From Lysobacter sp. A03 (GTDB lineage: Bacteria > Pseudomonadota > Gammaproteobacteria > Xanthomonadales > Xanthomonadaceae), in assembly GCF_000855665.1 (NCBI RefSeq), contig NZ_JXSS01000093.1, positions 106,495-170,494 of the forward strand: a DNA stretch of 64,000 nt, written 5' to 3'. The notes beneath the pieces are model-generated. The model saw only the letters and a program-made list of their open reading frames with translations. It searched no databases and was not told where the DNA came from. Positions 26,819-36,121 of the stretch are shown here, one piece after another. The number at the start of each line of letters is the position of its first letter. Position 1 is the first letter of the stretch. A program made the translations under genes and the position numbers.

Positions 26819-28027
26819 CTGTCGACCAGGACGTCCAAACGTGCCTCCTCTGCGTCGGCACGGGCCGAGGCTTCTGCAAAGGCGATCTGCCGATGCGTCC
26901 GCTCGGCGAGCAGCCACTCCGCCAACGATAATTCGCCCAACTCCCAGCCGCGGCGCGTACGCTTGCGGGCGCCGTCGCTGGCCCTCAGGGCGCGCTGCTG
27001 GGCGAGCCACTGCCTGCGTGCCTGCTCGACCTTGCGCACCGCCTGCTCGGCCTCCCGCTGGATCTCGCGACGCTTCGCCTGTGCTTCGCTGTGCATCGCG
27101 GCCGCGCTGGCGCCGTCGCCGGTGGCCAAGGCGGAGCGATGGCGACCCCCGACGGGCATGGTGAATACCAAGCCGACCACCCGCTCGGCGCCCCCACGAT
27201 CATTCATCAATCGCAGAGCCAGGGTGGGGTCGGGCAGGCGGTCCGCGCGGCTGCGAGCGGCCAGTGCGTCAGCCTGCATGGCATCCGCTTCCAGCGCGCC
27301 AATTTCGTGGCTGCGCTGGACAATACGGGTGACCCACACCCCCGGTGTCTCGGGCAACTCTTCCGGATCGCCCACCGTAGGAGCGCGTTCGGGTAAGGGC
27401 AGGGTGGGGAAGTCATGCGCGATGGCAGCCTCGGCGTCCACGAGTGCACCTTGGGCCGCAAGGCGCGTGGCGTCGGTCTGGGCGAGCTCAACATCCAGCA
27501 GGTCGAGATCTTTTGCCGCGGCATCGCCCAACTGCACCCGCCGGGCGAGCGCAGTGCGCTCCCGGACCAGTGATTCGAACTGTTCCTCTGCCTCAGCGGA
27601 CTGCTCGCTGGCGCGCAGCCAGTCCAACCAGTACTTCAAAAATATCCGCGCCGCTTCGTGCCGCGCGTCGTCCAGCCGCAGTTCGCTCGCGCTTATCCCG
27701 TATTCGCCGATCCGCCGGTCCAGTGCAACTTTGCCCGGCCATCGGAACGCGCGTCCCAGTTGCGCTTCGTACTCGTCGTAACGTTCCGTTCCGTTGTCAA
27801 CATCGATCCGGCGGACCTGTGAAATTGCGCTCACCTCGAACTCGTGCGGGCCAACCGCGGGCGCGCGCCTGTGCACTCGCGGCGTCGGTGCGGCGCATCG
27901 CTGCACGTACGGATGGCTGTTCGGCGATAGCGGCCTCCACCAAGGCGGGATCAGGCAGCCAGTCCTGCGCTTGCACACTCGGCGCGGCCAACGCCAACAA
28001 GAGCGTCATCCATGCAATTTGCTTCAT
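26794..28027 (-). pseudogene. czcC: CzcC-like outer-membrane efflux protein, frameshifted
   Basis: Two frames together make one TolC/CzcC-type protein of about 410 residues. The N-terminal part starts at ATG 28027 (overlapping the DUF3240 stop) with signal peptide MKQIAWMTLLLALAAPSVQA and QDWLPDPALVEAAIAEQPSV. It reads to about 27860. The rest continues in another frame from VGPHEFEVSAISQVRR to the end, with the two outer-membrane-factor repeats rich in Ala/Glu/Arg helices. The switch falls in an alternating GC run (about 27857-27868); adding one base there restores a single frame. This may be a real inactivation or a base-calling error in a GC-rich run. The rest of the efflux operon is intact. 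Confidence 0.75.
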
Positions 28028-28329
28028 CACAGTCGTCCTGTTTCCAGCACCGGTTCGCTCCACCAGTGCAGGTCGCCGGAGTCGACGTGCTCGCGCATCA
28101 AACGCAGCACGTCGTCCTTCATGTCCGCCCGGATTACCAGCCACAACACCCGCCTGTCCACGCGGCCACGCACCCGCTCGGCATCCGAGGCGTCGGCGAA
28201 GTCGCCGGTATGGGCCTCGGCCTCCAAAAGGGTGTACCCCGGAATGAAAGGGTCCGCACTCAATGCTTCGGTAAGAGGTGTCTCCAGCCGAGGAGGAAAC
28301 ACCATGTTAAGTCGGATCAACCCGCTCAT
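28027..28329 (-). CDS. DUF3240 family protein of a metal-efflux operon
   Basis: The protein has 100 residues and starts MSGLIRLNMVFPPRLE. It resembles DUF3240 proteins: a PII-like small alpha/beta fold with FIPGYTLLEAEAHTG in the middle and WLVIRADMKDDVLRLMREHV near the end. DUF3240 genes typically lie directly beside CusA/CzcA genes, and a role as a small cytosolic regulator or sensor of the pump has been suggested from that linkage only. The start overlaps the czcA stop and the stop overlaps the czcC start (both ATGA), so translation of the operon is tightly coupled. Confidence 0.75.
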   Translation of the reverse strand: MSGLIRLNMVFPPRLETPLTEALSADPFIPGYTLLEAEAHTGDFADASDAERVRGRVDRRVLWLVIRADMKDDVLRLMREHVDSGDLHWWSEPVLETGRL

Positions 28330-31300
28330 GGCGCTGCACTCCTTTCAGGATGGGACACCGGTGGCAAGCCGTAGCGGCGGTAGAGCAATGGCATCAACAG
28401 CAGGGTCAGGGCGGTGGCGCTGACCAGACCGCCAATCACCACGATGGCGAGCGGGCGCTGTATCTCCGAGCCCGGCCCGGTCGCGAGGAGCAATGGGACC
28501 AGGCCGAAGGCGGCGATGCTTGCGGTCATGAGCACCGGCCGGACCCGTCGCCATGCGCCTTCGCGCACCACCGCGGTGATGTCCAGGCCCTGGTCGTGAA
28601 GCTGGTTGAATCGGGTGACGAGCACCAAGCCATTCAGGACCGCGATTCCAAGCAGTGCAATGAATCCCACCGAGGCCGGTACCGACAAATATTCTCCTGA
28701 AAGCCAGAGGGCCACCATGCCGCCCACCAGTGCGAAGGGGATGTTGAACAGAACGAGCAACGCCTGGCGCGCGGAGCCGAACGTCATGAACAGGACGAGG
28801 AAAATCAGACCCAGCGCCGCCGGGACCACCAGTGCCAAGCGGGCTGCGGCGCGTTGCTGATTCTCGAACTGACCGCCCCATTCCAGCCGATACCCTGCCG
28901 GCAGCGGGATATCCTGAGCCACCGCAGCCTTTGCTTCCTCGACAAATCCGACCAGGTCTCGTCCGTCCACGTTGGCCTGCACCAACGCGTAGCGCGAACC
29001 GTGCTCGCGATCGATCATCACCGGTCCATTGCCGCCCACGATGCGGGCAATGCTCGAGAGCGGCACGTTGCCGCCTTGCGGCAGGGTGACCTGCATACGC
29101 GAGAAAAGCTCGGCGGAAAACCGTATGTCATGGTTGCCGCGCACGATAATCGGTGTCCTGCGATCGGGCTCGATCACCAGCCCGGCATCGACCCCCTCAA
29201 GCTGGGCGCGCAGCTCGTCCTGCACATCGGCCACGGCAAGGCCTTGTCGCCCGGCGGCCAACGCGTCGATCTCCACCTTCAGGTAATCCACCCCTTCGGT
29301 AGTCTGGGTCAGGACGTCTTCCGCGCCTTCGATTTCCTCCACCGCGCCCGCGACGCGTTGAGCAAGCTCGCCCAGCACAGCCAGGTCGGGTCCGAAGATC
29401 TTTACCGCCAGATCACCACGGCTTCCAGTAAGCATTTCAGCGACGCGCATCTCGATAGGCTGGGTGAAGCCGTACTCGATGCCGGGGAAGCGCGCGAGCA
29501 CCTTGCGCAGCTCGCCCGTCAGCCAGTCCTTGTCGCGCACGCGCCACTCCTTCTTCGGCTTGAGCTCCAGAAACATGTCGCTTTCGTTGAGTCCCATCGG
29601 GTCCAGGCCCAGCTCGTCGGAACCCACCCGGGAAACGATGTGGGCGATCTCCGGGACTTCGTCCATGAGCGCTTTCTCCACCGCGAGCTCAAGCTCCAAT
29701 GAGCGCTCCAGCGAGATCGAGGGCGATTTCATCAACTGGATCAGAACGTCGCCCTCGTCCATGGTCGGCATGAAGCTCTTGCCGGTGCCCGCATAGGCAA
29801 CCACGCCCAGCAGCAGGGCAAGTGCACTGGCTGCGAACACATAGCCCGGCTTGACGAGAGCCTTGTCGAGCAGTGGCCGATAGATGCCGTCCACCTTGCG
29901 CACCAGCCACGGATCACCATGGGCACCCTCCTTCATCAGGAAGGACGCCAGCACGGGTATCACGGTGAGCGAAGCGAGCAGTGAGGCGCCAAGGGCAAAC
30001 ACGATGGTCAACGCCACTGGTGCGAACAGCTTTCCTTCCAGGCCTTGCAGGGTGAGCAGCGGGACAAAGGTGAGGGAAATGATGAGCATGCCTGCGGCCA
30101 CCGGCACGGCGACCTCGCGGGTGGCCGCGAATACGCGATGCAGATGCGGCAGGTGGGCGCCGGGAGCGTCGGGGTCGAGACGGGTAACAGTGTTCTCGAT
30201 AACCACCACTGCGGCGTCCACCAGCAGTCCAACGGCGATGGCCAGGCCGCCCAGGCTCATCAGGTTGGCGCTCTGTCCCGTGAGATGCATCAGCAGGAAC
30301 GTGGACAGTGCCGCGATGGGGAGTATCAGGGCGACCACGATCGCCGCCCTCAAGTTGCCGAGGAACAGCAGCAGCAACACGACCACCAGTGCAGTGGCCT
30401 CGAGCAGTGCGCGCTCGACAGTGCCTACGGCCCGCGTGATCAGCGCACTGCGGTTGTAGAACGTGTCGATCTGCACGCCGGCCGGCAGACTCGGCCGGAT
30501 TTCTTCGAGGCGGGCGTCGACATTCTCGATCAGTTGAGACGCGTCAGCGCCGCGCAATGCCACCACGATGCCCTGGACCGCTTCGCCTTCGCCATCGCGG
30601 ACGACCGCGCCATACCGGGTCAATCCTTCGACGCGAACCTCGGCAAGATCCTTGATTCGCAACGCTTGGGCACCGGACTTGACCACCACGTTGCCGATGT
30701 CGCCGACCGTCTGCAGTGAGCCTTCGGCACGAACGATCAGCGCCGATTCACCGGACTGCAGCCGACCCGCACCATCGTTGCGGTTGTTGCGTTGCAAGGC
30801 GTCCACCAGATCGTGCAACGCCAGCCCGTTGGCGGTCAGCCGGGCCCGATCAGGAACCACGACGAAGCTCTTGGCTTCACCGCCCAGTACGTTGACGTCG
30901 GCGACGCCCGGTATCGTCCGCAGCGCCGGCCGTATGGTCCAGTCAAGCAGGCTGCGGCGCTCCTGGAGATCCAGGCCGCCGCCCTCGATGGTGAACATGA
31001 ACACGTCGGAGAGCGGAGTGGAAATCGGCGCGAGTCCACCGCTGACGTCCTCGGGAAGGTCGGGAGCCACATTCGAAAAACGTTCCGCCACCTGTTGCCG
31101 AGCCCAGTAAAGGTCGGTGCCCTCGGCGAAATCGAGCGTGATGTCGGCAATGGCGTACTTCGCGACGGATCGCAACATCACCGCGCTGGGCACGCCAAGC
31201 AGCTCCATCTCCAGTGGGGTAATGACGCGGGCCTCGACTTCCTCGGGGGTCAGACCCGGTGCCTTGAGAACCAGCTTCACCTGAGTGGGCGAGATGTCGG

Positions 31301-31418
31301 GAAATGCGTCGATGGGCAAGCGCATGAACGCCATCGCGCCCGCAATGCAGACTGCCAATGCCGCCAAAAGCACCAGCAAGCGCTGGCGCAGGGAAAACTC
31401 GATGAGACGATAGAGCAC
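28326..31418 (-). CDS. czcA: heavy-metal efflux RND permease, CzcA/CusA family
   Basis: The protein has 1030 residues and is the inner-membrane, proton-driven pump of a tripartite metal exporter. Helix 1 begins at LYRLIEFSLRQRLLVLLAAL. The periplasmic porter domains contain the HME-RND hallmark DFAEGTDLYWARQQVAERF. The TM4 region GGLAIAVGLLVDAAVVVIENT has the acidic proton-relay residues. The C-terminal half has TMDEGDVLIQLMKSPSISLE and VLNGLVLVTRFNQL. I chose the GTG at 31418, which has GGAG 7 bases upstream and gives the usual (M)LxRxIxFS start, 4 bases after the czcB stop. Zn/Co/Cd versus Cu/Ag cannot be read with certainty. Confidence 0.9.
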   Translation of the reverse strand: MLYRLIEFSLRQRLLVLLAALAVCIAGAMAFMRLPIDAFPDISPTQVKLVLKAPGLTPEEVEARVITPLEMELLGVPSAVMLRSVAKYAIADITLDFAEGTDLYWARQQVAERFSNVAPDLPEDVSGGLAPISTPLSDVFMFTIEGGGLDLQERRSLLDWTIRPALRTIPGVADVNVLGGEAKSFVVVPDRARLTANGLALHDLVDALQRNNRNDGAGRLQSGESALIVRAEGSLQTVGDIGNVVVKSGAQALRIKDLAEVRVEGLTRYGAVVRDGEGEAVQGIVVALRGADASQLIENVDARLEEIRPSLPAGVQIDTFYNRSALITRAVGTVERALLEATALVVVLLLLFLGNLRAAIVVALILPIAALSTFLLMHLTGQSANLMSLGGLAIAVGLLVDAAVVVIENTVTRLDPDAPGAHLPHLHRVFAATREVAVPVAAGMLIISLTFVPLLTLQGLEGKLFAPVALTIVFALGASLLASLTVIPVLASFLMKEGAHGDPWLVRKVDGIYRPLLDKALVKPGYVFAASALALLLGVVAYAGTGKSFMPTMDEGDVLIQLMKSPSISLERSLELELAVEKALMDEVPEIAHIVSRVGSDELGLDPMGLNESDMFLELKPKKEWRVRDKDWLTGELRKVLARFPGIEYGFTQPIEMRVAEMLTGSRGDLAVKIFGPDLAVLGELAQRVAGAVEEIEGAEDVLTQTTEGVDYLKVEIDALAAGRQGLAVADVQDELRAQLEGVDAGLVIEPDRRTPIIVRGNHDIRFSAELFSRMQVTLPQGGNVPLSSIARIVGGNGPVMIDREHGSRYALVQANVDGRDLVGFVEEAKAAVAQDIPLPAGYRLEWGGQFENQQRAAARLALVVPAALGLIFLVLFMTFGSARQALLVLFNIPFALVGGMVALWLSGEYLSVPASVGFIALLGIAVLNGLVLVTRFNQLHDQGLDITAVVREGAWRRVRPVLMTASIAAFGLVPLLLATGPGSEIQRPLAIVVIGGLVSATALTLLLMPLLYRRYGLPPVSHPERSAAP

Positions 31419-31422
31419 GCCG

Positions 31423-32562
31423 CTACTCCGCAATTGGCGCGAGCGACTTCAGCACGCTGCCACCTTTCTGCACCACCAGGTCACCCGGGCGCAGCGTCCC
31501 GGCCGAGCGCACAACTGCGGTGTCGGCATCTCCGCCCATCCGCTCCACCGTGATCCTCCGGAACGTTGATCCATCCTGCACGTACAGCGAATCCCCTTGG
31601 CCATGCGTGTGCAACGCGCGCTGCGGCACCGACACCGCATCGGCCGCCGCCGGCAGCAGGAGCGTCACCGCCAGTTGTTGCCCGGCGACCAGCGCACCGG
31701 GCTGATCGACATGAGCGCGTACACGTAGCGTCTGGCTACCTGTGTCGGTGTCGGCGCCAACTGCGACCACTTCGCCCTCGATGCCGTTGGCCAAGCGGAT
31801 GGGGAGTCCCGGTTGCAGCTGCCCGCGCAGGGCAATGGGTGCATTGAACTGGACATCCAGTGCGTCGGATTCGACCAGCACGAAGGCCGGCGCCATCGCT
31901 TCAATGGCCTGTCCGGGCGTGACACTGCGTCGCAGCACAAGGCCGGATTGGGGCGCGAGGAGGTCGTATTCGCCGGCCTGGCCGCCGGGCACGCGGCGCA
32001 GCCGGGACATCATCGCGTTTGCCTCATCTAGGGTGACGCGTGCGGCCGAGGCTCGTGCACTGCTCTCGGAAAGGCGGGCTTCAGGAATGATGCCTTCGCC
32101 AGCGAGTGCCGCATCGCGGCGTGCCTGCTGGCTGGAAACCCCAGCTTCCGCGCGGGCACGGGCCAAGTCGCCTTGCATGGCGATCAACTCGCGGCTCTGT
32201 ATGCGAAGCAGGGGTTGACCGGCTCGAACGCGCTCGCCTTCATCGACCAGAATGCGCGTGACCACGCCCGTGAACGGCACGGTTACCTGGGTCACTGCAT
32301 CAAAGGGCGGCACGGCCTCGCCCGGCAGGCCGGTTACCGGGATGTTCTCGGCAGGTTGCGCGGCCACGCTTTCAATACCGAGGGCTTCGATCTGCTCCTC
32401 ACTCATCCGGATCCGGCCTTCAGCGTCAACAACAGGAGCCGCGTCTCCGGCACCGGTATCTGCTGGTGAGGGATCACGCATCCACATGACTACCAAAAAC
32501 AAGAGCGCGAGAGCCACGGCTGCGTAGATCCAGTGGGCGGGTTTCATGTCGGAGAGACGCAT
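31423..32562 (-). CDS. czcB: RND periplasmic adaptor protein, CzcB type
   Basis: The protein has 379 residues. One N-terminal membrane anchor (HWIYAAVALALLFLVVMW) is followed by an acidic linker (DEEQIE/GIES-like stretch) and the first lipoyl half (PFTGVVTRILVDEGERVRAGQPLLRIQS). Then come a coiled-coil hairpin (MQGDLARARAEAGVSSQQARRDAALAGEG), the second lipoyl half, and beta-barrel/membrane-proximal domains ending with GDLVVQKGGSVLKSL. It links the CzcA pump to the outer-membrane factor. It is the first gene of the operon. The start ATG at 32562 or the ATG 15 bases later would both serve, and neither has a strong ribosome site. The promoter should lie in the 128-bp gap shared with the divergent TetR gene. 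Confidence 0.88.
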   Translation of the reverse strand: MRLSDMKPAHWIYAAVALALLFLVVMWMRDPSPADTGAGDAAPVVDAEGRIRMSEEQIEALGIESVAAQPAENIPVTGLPGEAVPPFDAVTQVTVPFTGVVTRILVDEGERVRAGQPLLRIQSRELIAMQGDLARARAEAGVSSQQARRDAALAGEGIIPEARLSESSARASAARVTLDEANAMMSRLRRVPGGQAGEYDLLAPQSGLVLRRSVTPGQAIEAMAPAFVLVESDALDVQFNAPIALRGQLQPGLPIRLANGIEGEVVAVGADTDTGSQTLRVRAHVDQPGALVAGQQLAVTLLLPAAADAVSVPQRALHTHGQGDSLYVQDGSTFRRITVERMGGDADTAVVRSAGTLRPGDLVVQKGGSVLKSLAPIAE

Positions 32563-32626
32563 CAAGTTGGCACCGGTTCGAGTGGGTCCGGGAGGGCAGA
32601 CCCCCGGTTGATCATCATATTTTGAG

Positions 32627-32676
32627 TTGTCGCGATGCCATAGATGGCCTATAAGATAGTAACCGATTACTTTCTT
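32627..32676 (+). promoter_or_regulatory. promoter and TetR-type operator of the ABC efflux operon
   Basis: A sigma70-like promoter has -35 TTGTCG (32627-32632), a 17-bp spacer and -10 TATAAG (32650-32655). Overlapping the -10 and continuing downstream is a 24-bp inverted repeat (32653-32676): AAGA-t-AGTAA, centre CCGA, TTACT-t-TCTT, with 9 of 10 arm positions paired. It lies 14 bp before the TetR start. Position over the -10 and start site fits autorepression by that regulator. The same site is 91-114 bp from the divergent czcB start. Confidence 0.65.
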
Positions 32677-32690
32677 TCAGGCCAGAAACC

Positions 32691-33305
32691 ATGTCCCATC
32701 GGCCCAGGAATCTCCCCGCCGAAGAGCGTCGCGCTGTAACGGTGGAAGCGGTGGTGGCACTGGCAGCGTCCACCAATCCCAGCGAGATCACAACGGCGGC
32801 CATCGCCAAGCACATGCATCTCACCCAGGGCGCGTTGTTCCGGCATTTTCCCAGCAAGGATGCGATCTGGCAGGCCGTCATGGAGTGGGTCGCCGAGCGA
32901 CTGCTCACGCTTATCGACAGGGCCGCCACAGGCACCGACTCGCCCCTTCTGGCTATGCGCGCGATGTTTCTGGCCCACGTGGAATTCGTGGCGGAACATC
33001 CCGGGGTACCGCGCATGATGTTCGGTGAGCTCCAGCGTTCCGGCGCGACGGGTGCCAAGCAGTTGGTGCAGACCCTGATTTCCGGTTATCGGGCGCGTCT
33101 GCGGGCCAAAGTGGAGGAGGGCAAGGCGCAGGGGCAACTGTCACCGTCGCTGGATACGGAGGCGGCGGTGACGCTGTTCATCGGCTCGATCCAAGGATTG
33201 ATCATGCAATCCCTCCTGGCCGGTGATGTCGAGCAGATGCGCCGCGATGCGCCCCGAGTATTCACGATCTACAGCCGCGGTATCGAGGCACGCCATGACG
33301 ACTGA
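32691..33305 (+). CDS. TetR/AcrR-family transcriptional repressor
   Basis: The protein has 204 residues. The N-terminal helix-turn-helix covers about 20-60 (SEITTAAIAKHMHLTQGALFRHFPSKDAIWQAVM). A ligand-binding helical domain follows, with RAMFLAHVEFVAEHPGVPRMMFGEL in the middle. The C-terminal half includes LFIGSIQGLIMQSLLAGD. It probably represses the operon it leads. Its 3' end overlaps the HlyD-type gene by 11 bases. The E. coli counterpart by gene order is the TetR regulator (YbiH/CecR) of ybhGFSR. The ligand is unknown; export substrates of the pump, such as antibiotics or cationic drugs, are the usual effectors. Confidence 0.9.
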   Translation: MSHRPRNLPAEERRAVTVEAVVALAASTNPSEITTAAIAKHMHLTQGALFRHFPSKDAIWQAVMEWVAERLLTLIDRAATGTDSPLLAMRAMFLAHVEFVAEHPGVPRMMFGELQRSGATGAKQLVQTLISGYRARLRAKVEEGKAQGQLSPSLDTEAAVTLFIGSIQGLIMQSLLAGDVEQMRRDAPRVFTIYSRGIEARHDD

Positions 33306-34332
33306 GCCCCGCACACTTCCGTCCGGTAAAGCGCGTTGGGCGATACTCGCCATTGGGTTGACCCTCGTCGCGGGTCTGGCGTGGTGGCTGGTGCGCGATC
33401 GGGACGGTGGCGACGTTCTGCGTCTCTACGGCAACGTCGATATCCGTGAAGTAGAACTGGCCTTCCGCCAGCCGGGGCGCATCTCAAGCATGCATTTCGA
33501 TGAGGGCGACGCGGTCGCGGCGGGCGATGTCATGGCGAAGCTTGATGCGGGTCCCTACGAGCATTCCGTGGCCGCAGTGCAGGCCGAGCTTGATGCCGCT
33601 AAGGCTGGGCTGGCCAAACTGCGCAGTGGCAGCCGCCCGCAGGAAGTGGCCCAGGCGAAGCAGTCCGTCACTCAGGCGCAGTCCGGCTTCGACGAGGCGC
33701 AGCTCAATTTCCGACGCCAAGAGCGGCTCCTACCCTCGGGCGCCAGTAGTCAACGCACCGTCGATGCGGCAAGGAACGCGCGCGACCAGACCGCCGCCGC
33801 ACTCGCCTCGGCCAAGTCTGCCTTGTCCTTGACCAGTGAGGGATTCCGCAGCGAGGACGTTATCGCAGGGCAGGCGCGGGTGGCCGCCGCCGAAGCCGCC
33901 TTGGCGCAGGCCGTTACAGCTCTCGATGACACTCGGCTGGTTGCGCCAAGCGACGCGACCGTACTTTCGCGCGTGCGTGAGCCGGGCAGCATGGTGGCAA
34001 GCAGCAGCACGGTCTACAGCCTCAGCCTGCGCGATCCGGTGTATGTCCGCGCTTACGTCAGCGAGCCACAGTTGGGGCTGGTTGCGCCGGGGACCCAGGT
34101 CCGCGTCCACACCGACTCGTCCGACAAGACCTACCGCGGTCAGATCGGCTTCATCTCGCCCCGTGCCGAGTTCACCCCGAAGTCGGTGGAAACTGCCGAC
34201 CTTCGGACCGATCTCGTCTACCGCTTGCGGGTGGTGGTCGCCGATGCCGACGAAGGCCTTCGGCAAGGCATGCCCGTGACGGTTGTGGTGGAGAACGATC
34301 CAGCCGGTACGCAGCAATCCCCGGGGCCATGA
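33295..34332 (+). CDS. HlyD-family membrane fusion protein, YbhG-like
   Basis: The protein has 345 residues. The N-terminal anchor is AILAIGLTLVAGLAWWLV, then VDIREVELAFRQPGRISSMHFDEGDAVAAGDVMAKLD, the lipoyl half typical of YbhG. A long coiled-coil hairpin is rich in Ala/Gln/Glu (QAELDAAKAGLAKLRSGSRP ... AKQSVTQAQ). The C-terminal barrel region ends with FTPKSVETADLRTDLVYRLRV, the conserved signature of this subfamily. It bridges the ABC permeases to an outer-membrane channel. The start ATG at 33295 lies inside the end of the TetR gene, indicating coupling. Confidence 0.9.
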   Translation: MTTEPRTLPSGKARWAILAIGLTLVAGLAWWLVRDRDGGDVLRLYGNVDIREVELAFRQPGRISSMHFDEGDAVAAGDVMAKLDAGPYEHSVAAVQAELDAAKAGLAKLRSGSRPQEVAQAKQSVTQAQSGFDEAQLNFRRQERLLPSGASSQRTVDAARNARDQTAAALASAKSALSLTSEGFRSEDVIAGQARVAAAEAALAQAVTALDDTRLVAPSDATVLSRVREPGSMVASSSTVYSLSLRDPVYVRAYVSEPQLGLVAPGTQVRVHTDSSDKTYRGQIGFISPRAEFTPKSVETADLRTDLVYRLRVVVADADEGLRQGMPVTVVVENDPAGTQQSPGP

Positions 34333-34333
34333 G

Positions 34334-36121
34334 TTGACATCACCGGCTGCCAGCCATCTCCCCACACAGCGCCCAGACGGCGTCGCCGCCGTGGTGATCG
34401 ACAACGTCGCCAAGCACTTCGGCAGTGTCGAGGCACTGCGCGGATTCAGCGCGCAGATCCGGTACGGGCGCCTCACCGGGCTGGTCGGGCCCGATGGCGC
34501 CGGCAAGACAACGCTGATGCGGATCATGGCCGGGCTGCTGGTGCCAGATGGCGGGGCCGTAACGCTGGCCGGCTTTGACGTGGTCGACGACAACGATGCG
34601 ATCCACGTCGCCAGCGGCTATATGCCGCAGCGTTTTGGGCTCTACGAAGACCTGTCGGTGATCGAGAACATGCGCCTGTATGCGCGCCTGCGCGGCATGG
34701 ACGCCGACGTGCACGACCGGATCTTCGAAAGCCTGCTTGACTTCACCCGGCTCGGACCGTTTTCCCGACGTCTCGCCGGCAAGCTGTCGGGCGGCATGAA
34801 GCAGAAGCTGGGACTGGCTTGCGCACTGATGGCGAAACCCCGGGTGCTGCTGCTGGACGAGCCCAGCGTGGGCGTCGATCCGGTCAGCCGCCAGGATCTG
34901 TGGAGCATGGTGCAGTCACTCACCGATGACGGCATGGCGGTGGTCTGGTCGACGGCGTATCTGGATGAGGCCGAGCGTTGCCAGAGTGTCCTGCTGCTCA
35001 ACGAGGGCAAACTGGAGTTCGACGGCCCGCCGCAGGAACTCAGTGACCGGCTGCAAGGGCGAAGTTTCCGTCTGGAGAACGTGGGCGCTGAACGTCGCGC
35101 CGTCCTGTCACGCGCTTTGGATCTGGCCAGCGTGAGCGATGGCGTGCTCCAGGGCGATGCAGTTCGGGTGGTGCTGCGGCAGGGTGCCGGCAGCACTGAA
35201 CTCAAGGCGCTTGCGGGTGACGTGGGAGCACGCATTGAGCCGGTCAAGGCACGTTTCGAGGATGCGTTCATCGACCTGCTCGGCGGCGGGCCGGGCGGGA
35301 CGTCGGCGCTCGCCGATCGCTTTGATGCGGTGGAACTCGACTCCGACATCGCCGTGTCCTGCAAGGACCTGACCAAGCGCTTTGGCGACTTCACCGCGAC
35401 CGACAACGTCAGCTTCGAGGTAAGCAAGGGCGAAATCTTCGGCCTTCTCGGACCCAACGGCGCGGGCAAGTCCACCACGTTCAAGATGCTTTGCGGCTTG
35501 CTGAAACCCACGCAAGGGCAGGCGCACGTGGTGGGGATCGATCTTCGTCATGCAACCGGTGCGGCCAAGAGTCAGCTCGGCTACATGGCGCAGAAGTTCT
35601 CGCTTTACGGACTGCTGTCGGTGCGGCAAAACCTGGAGTTCTCCGCCGGCGTCTATGGGCTGGAGCGCATACTCAGGCGCGAGCGCATCGATGAGATGAT
35701 CGAGACCTTCGATCTCGGCCAGTACCTGTCGACGTCCCCCGAATCCCTGCCGTTGGGCTTCAGGCAACGGCTCGCGCTGGCCTGTGCGCTGATGCACCGC
35801 CCGCCTGTGCTTTTCCTCGATGAACCCACTTCCGGTGTTGATCCGATCACCCGGCGCGAGTTCTGGACGCACATCAACGGGCTAGCCCGCAAGGGCGTTA
35901 CCGTGATGGTGACCACCCATTTCATGGATGAGGCCGAGTACTGCGACCGGGTGGCGATGATGTATCGCGCGCGGCTGATTGCACTCGACACACCCGACTC
36001 GCTGAAGCGCGGAGCGCGGAGCGACGAGCGCCCCGACCCCACTATGGAGGACGCATTCATCCACCTGATTGAATCGGCCGATCTGCAGGACCGGACGCGC
36101 ACGCAAGCGGAGTCGGCGTGA
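34334..36121 (+). CDS. ybhF: duplicated ABC transporter ATPase, YbhF-like
   Basis: The protein has 595 residues from a TTG start directly after the upstream stop; no ATG fits, so the exact start is uncertain. It has two complete nucleotide-binding domains in one chain. The first has Walker A GPDGAGKTT, signature LSGGMKQKLGLA and Walker B VLLLDEPSVGVDP. The second has GPNGAGKST, a changed signature LPLGFRQRLALA and VLFLDEPTSGVDP. This double-ATPase form, with the altered second signature, is typical of YbhF, the ATPase of the YbhFSR exporter. It powers the two permeases encoded next. It overlaps the following gene by 4 bases (GTGA). Confidence 0.88.
   Translation: MTSPAASHLPTQRPDGVAAVVIDNVAKHFGSVEALRGFSAQIRYGRLTGLVGPDGAGKTTLMRIMAGLLVPDGGAVTLAGFDVVDDNDAIHVASGYMPQRFGLYEDLSVIENMRLYARLRGMDADVHDRIFESLLDFTRLGPFSRRLAGKLSGGMKQKLGLACALMAKPRVLLLDEPSVGVDPVSRQDLWSMVQSLTDDGMAVVWSTAYLDEAERCQSVLLLNEGKLEFDGPPQELSDRLQGRSFRLENVGAERRAVLSRALDLASVSDGVLQGDAVRVVLRQGAGSTELKALAGDVGARIEPVKARFEDAFIDLLGGGPGGTSALADRFDAVELDSDIAVSCKDLTKRFGDFTATDNVSFEVSKGEIFGLLGPNGAGKSTTFKMLCGLLKPTQGQAHVVGIDLRHATGAAKSQLGYMAQKFSLYGLLSVRQNLEFSAGVYGLERILRRERIDEMIETFDLGQYLSTSPESLPLGFRQRLALACALMHRPPVLFLDEPTSGVDPITRREFWTHINGLARKGVTVMVTTHFMDEAEYCDRVAMMYRARLIALDTPDSLKRGARSDERPDPTMEDAFIHLIESADLQDRTRTQAESA

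Noticed and set aside
26794..27978. Treating the long czcC frame as a complete 394-residue protein
   Set aside because: It would begin with unrelated sequence and lack a signal peptide, which is present in another frame just upstream; a frameshift explains both.
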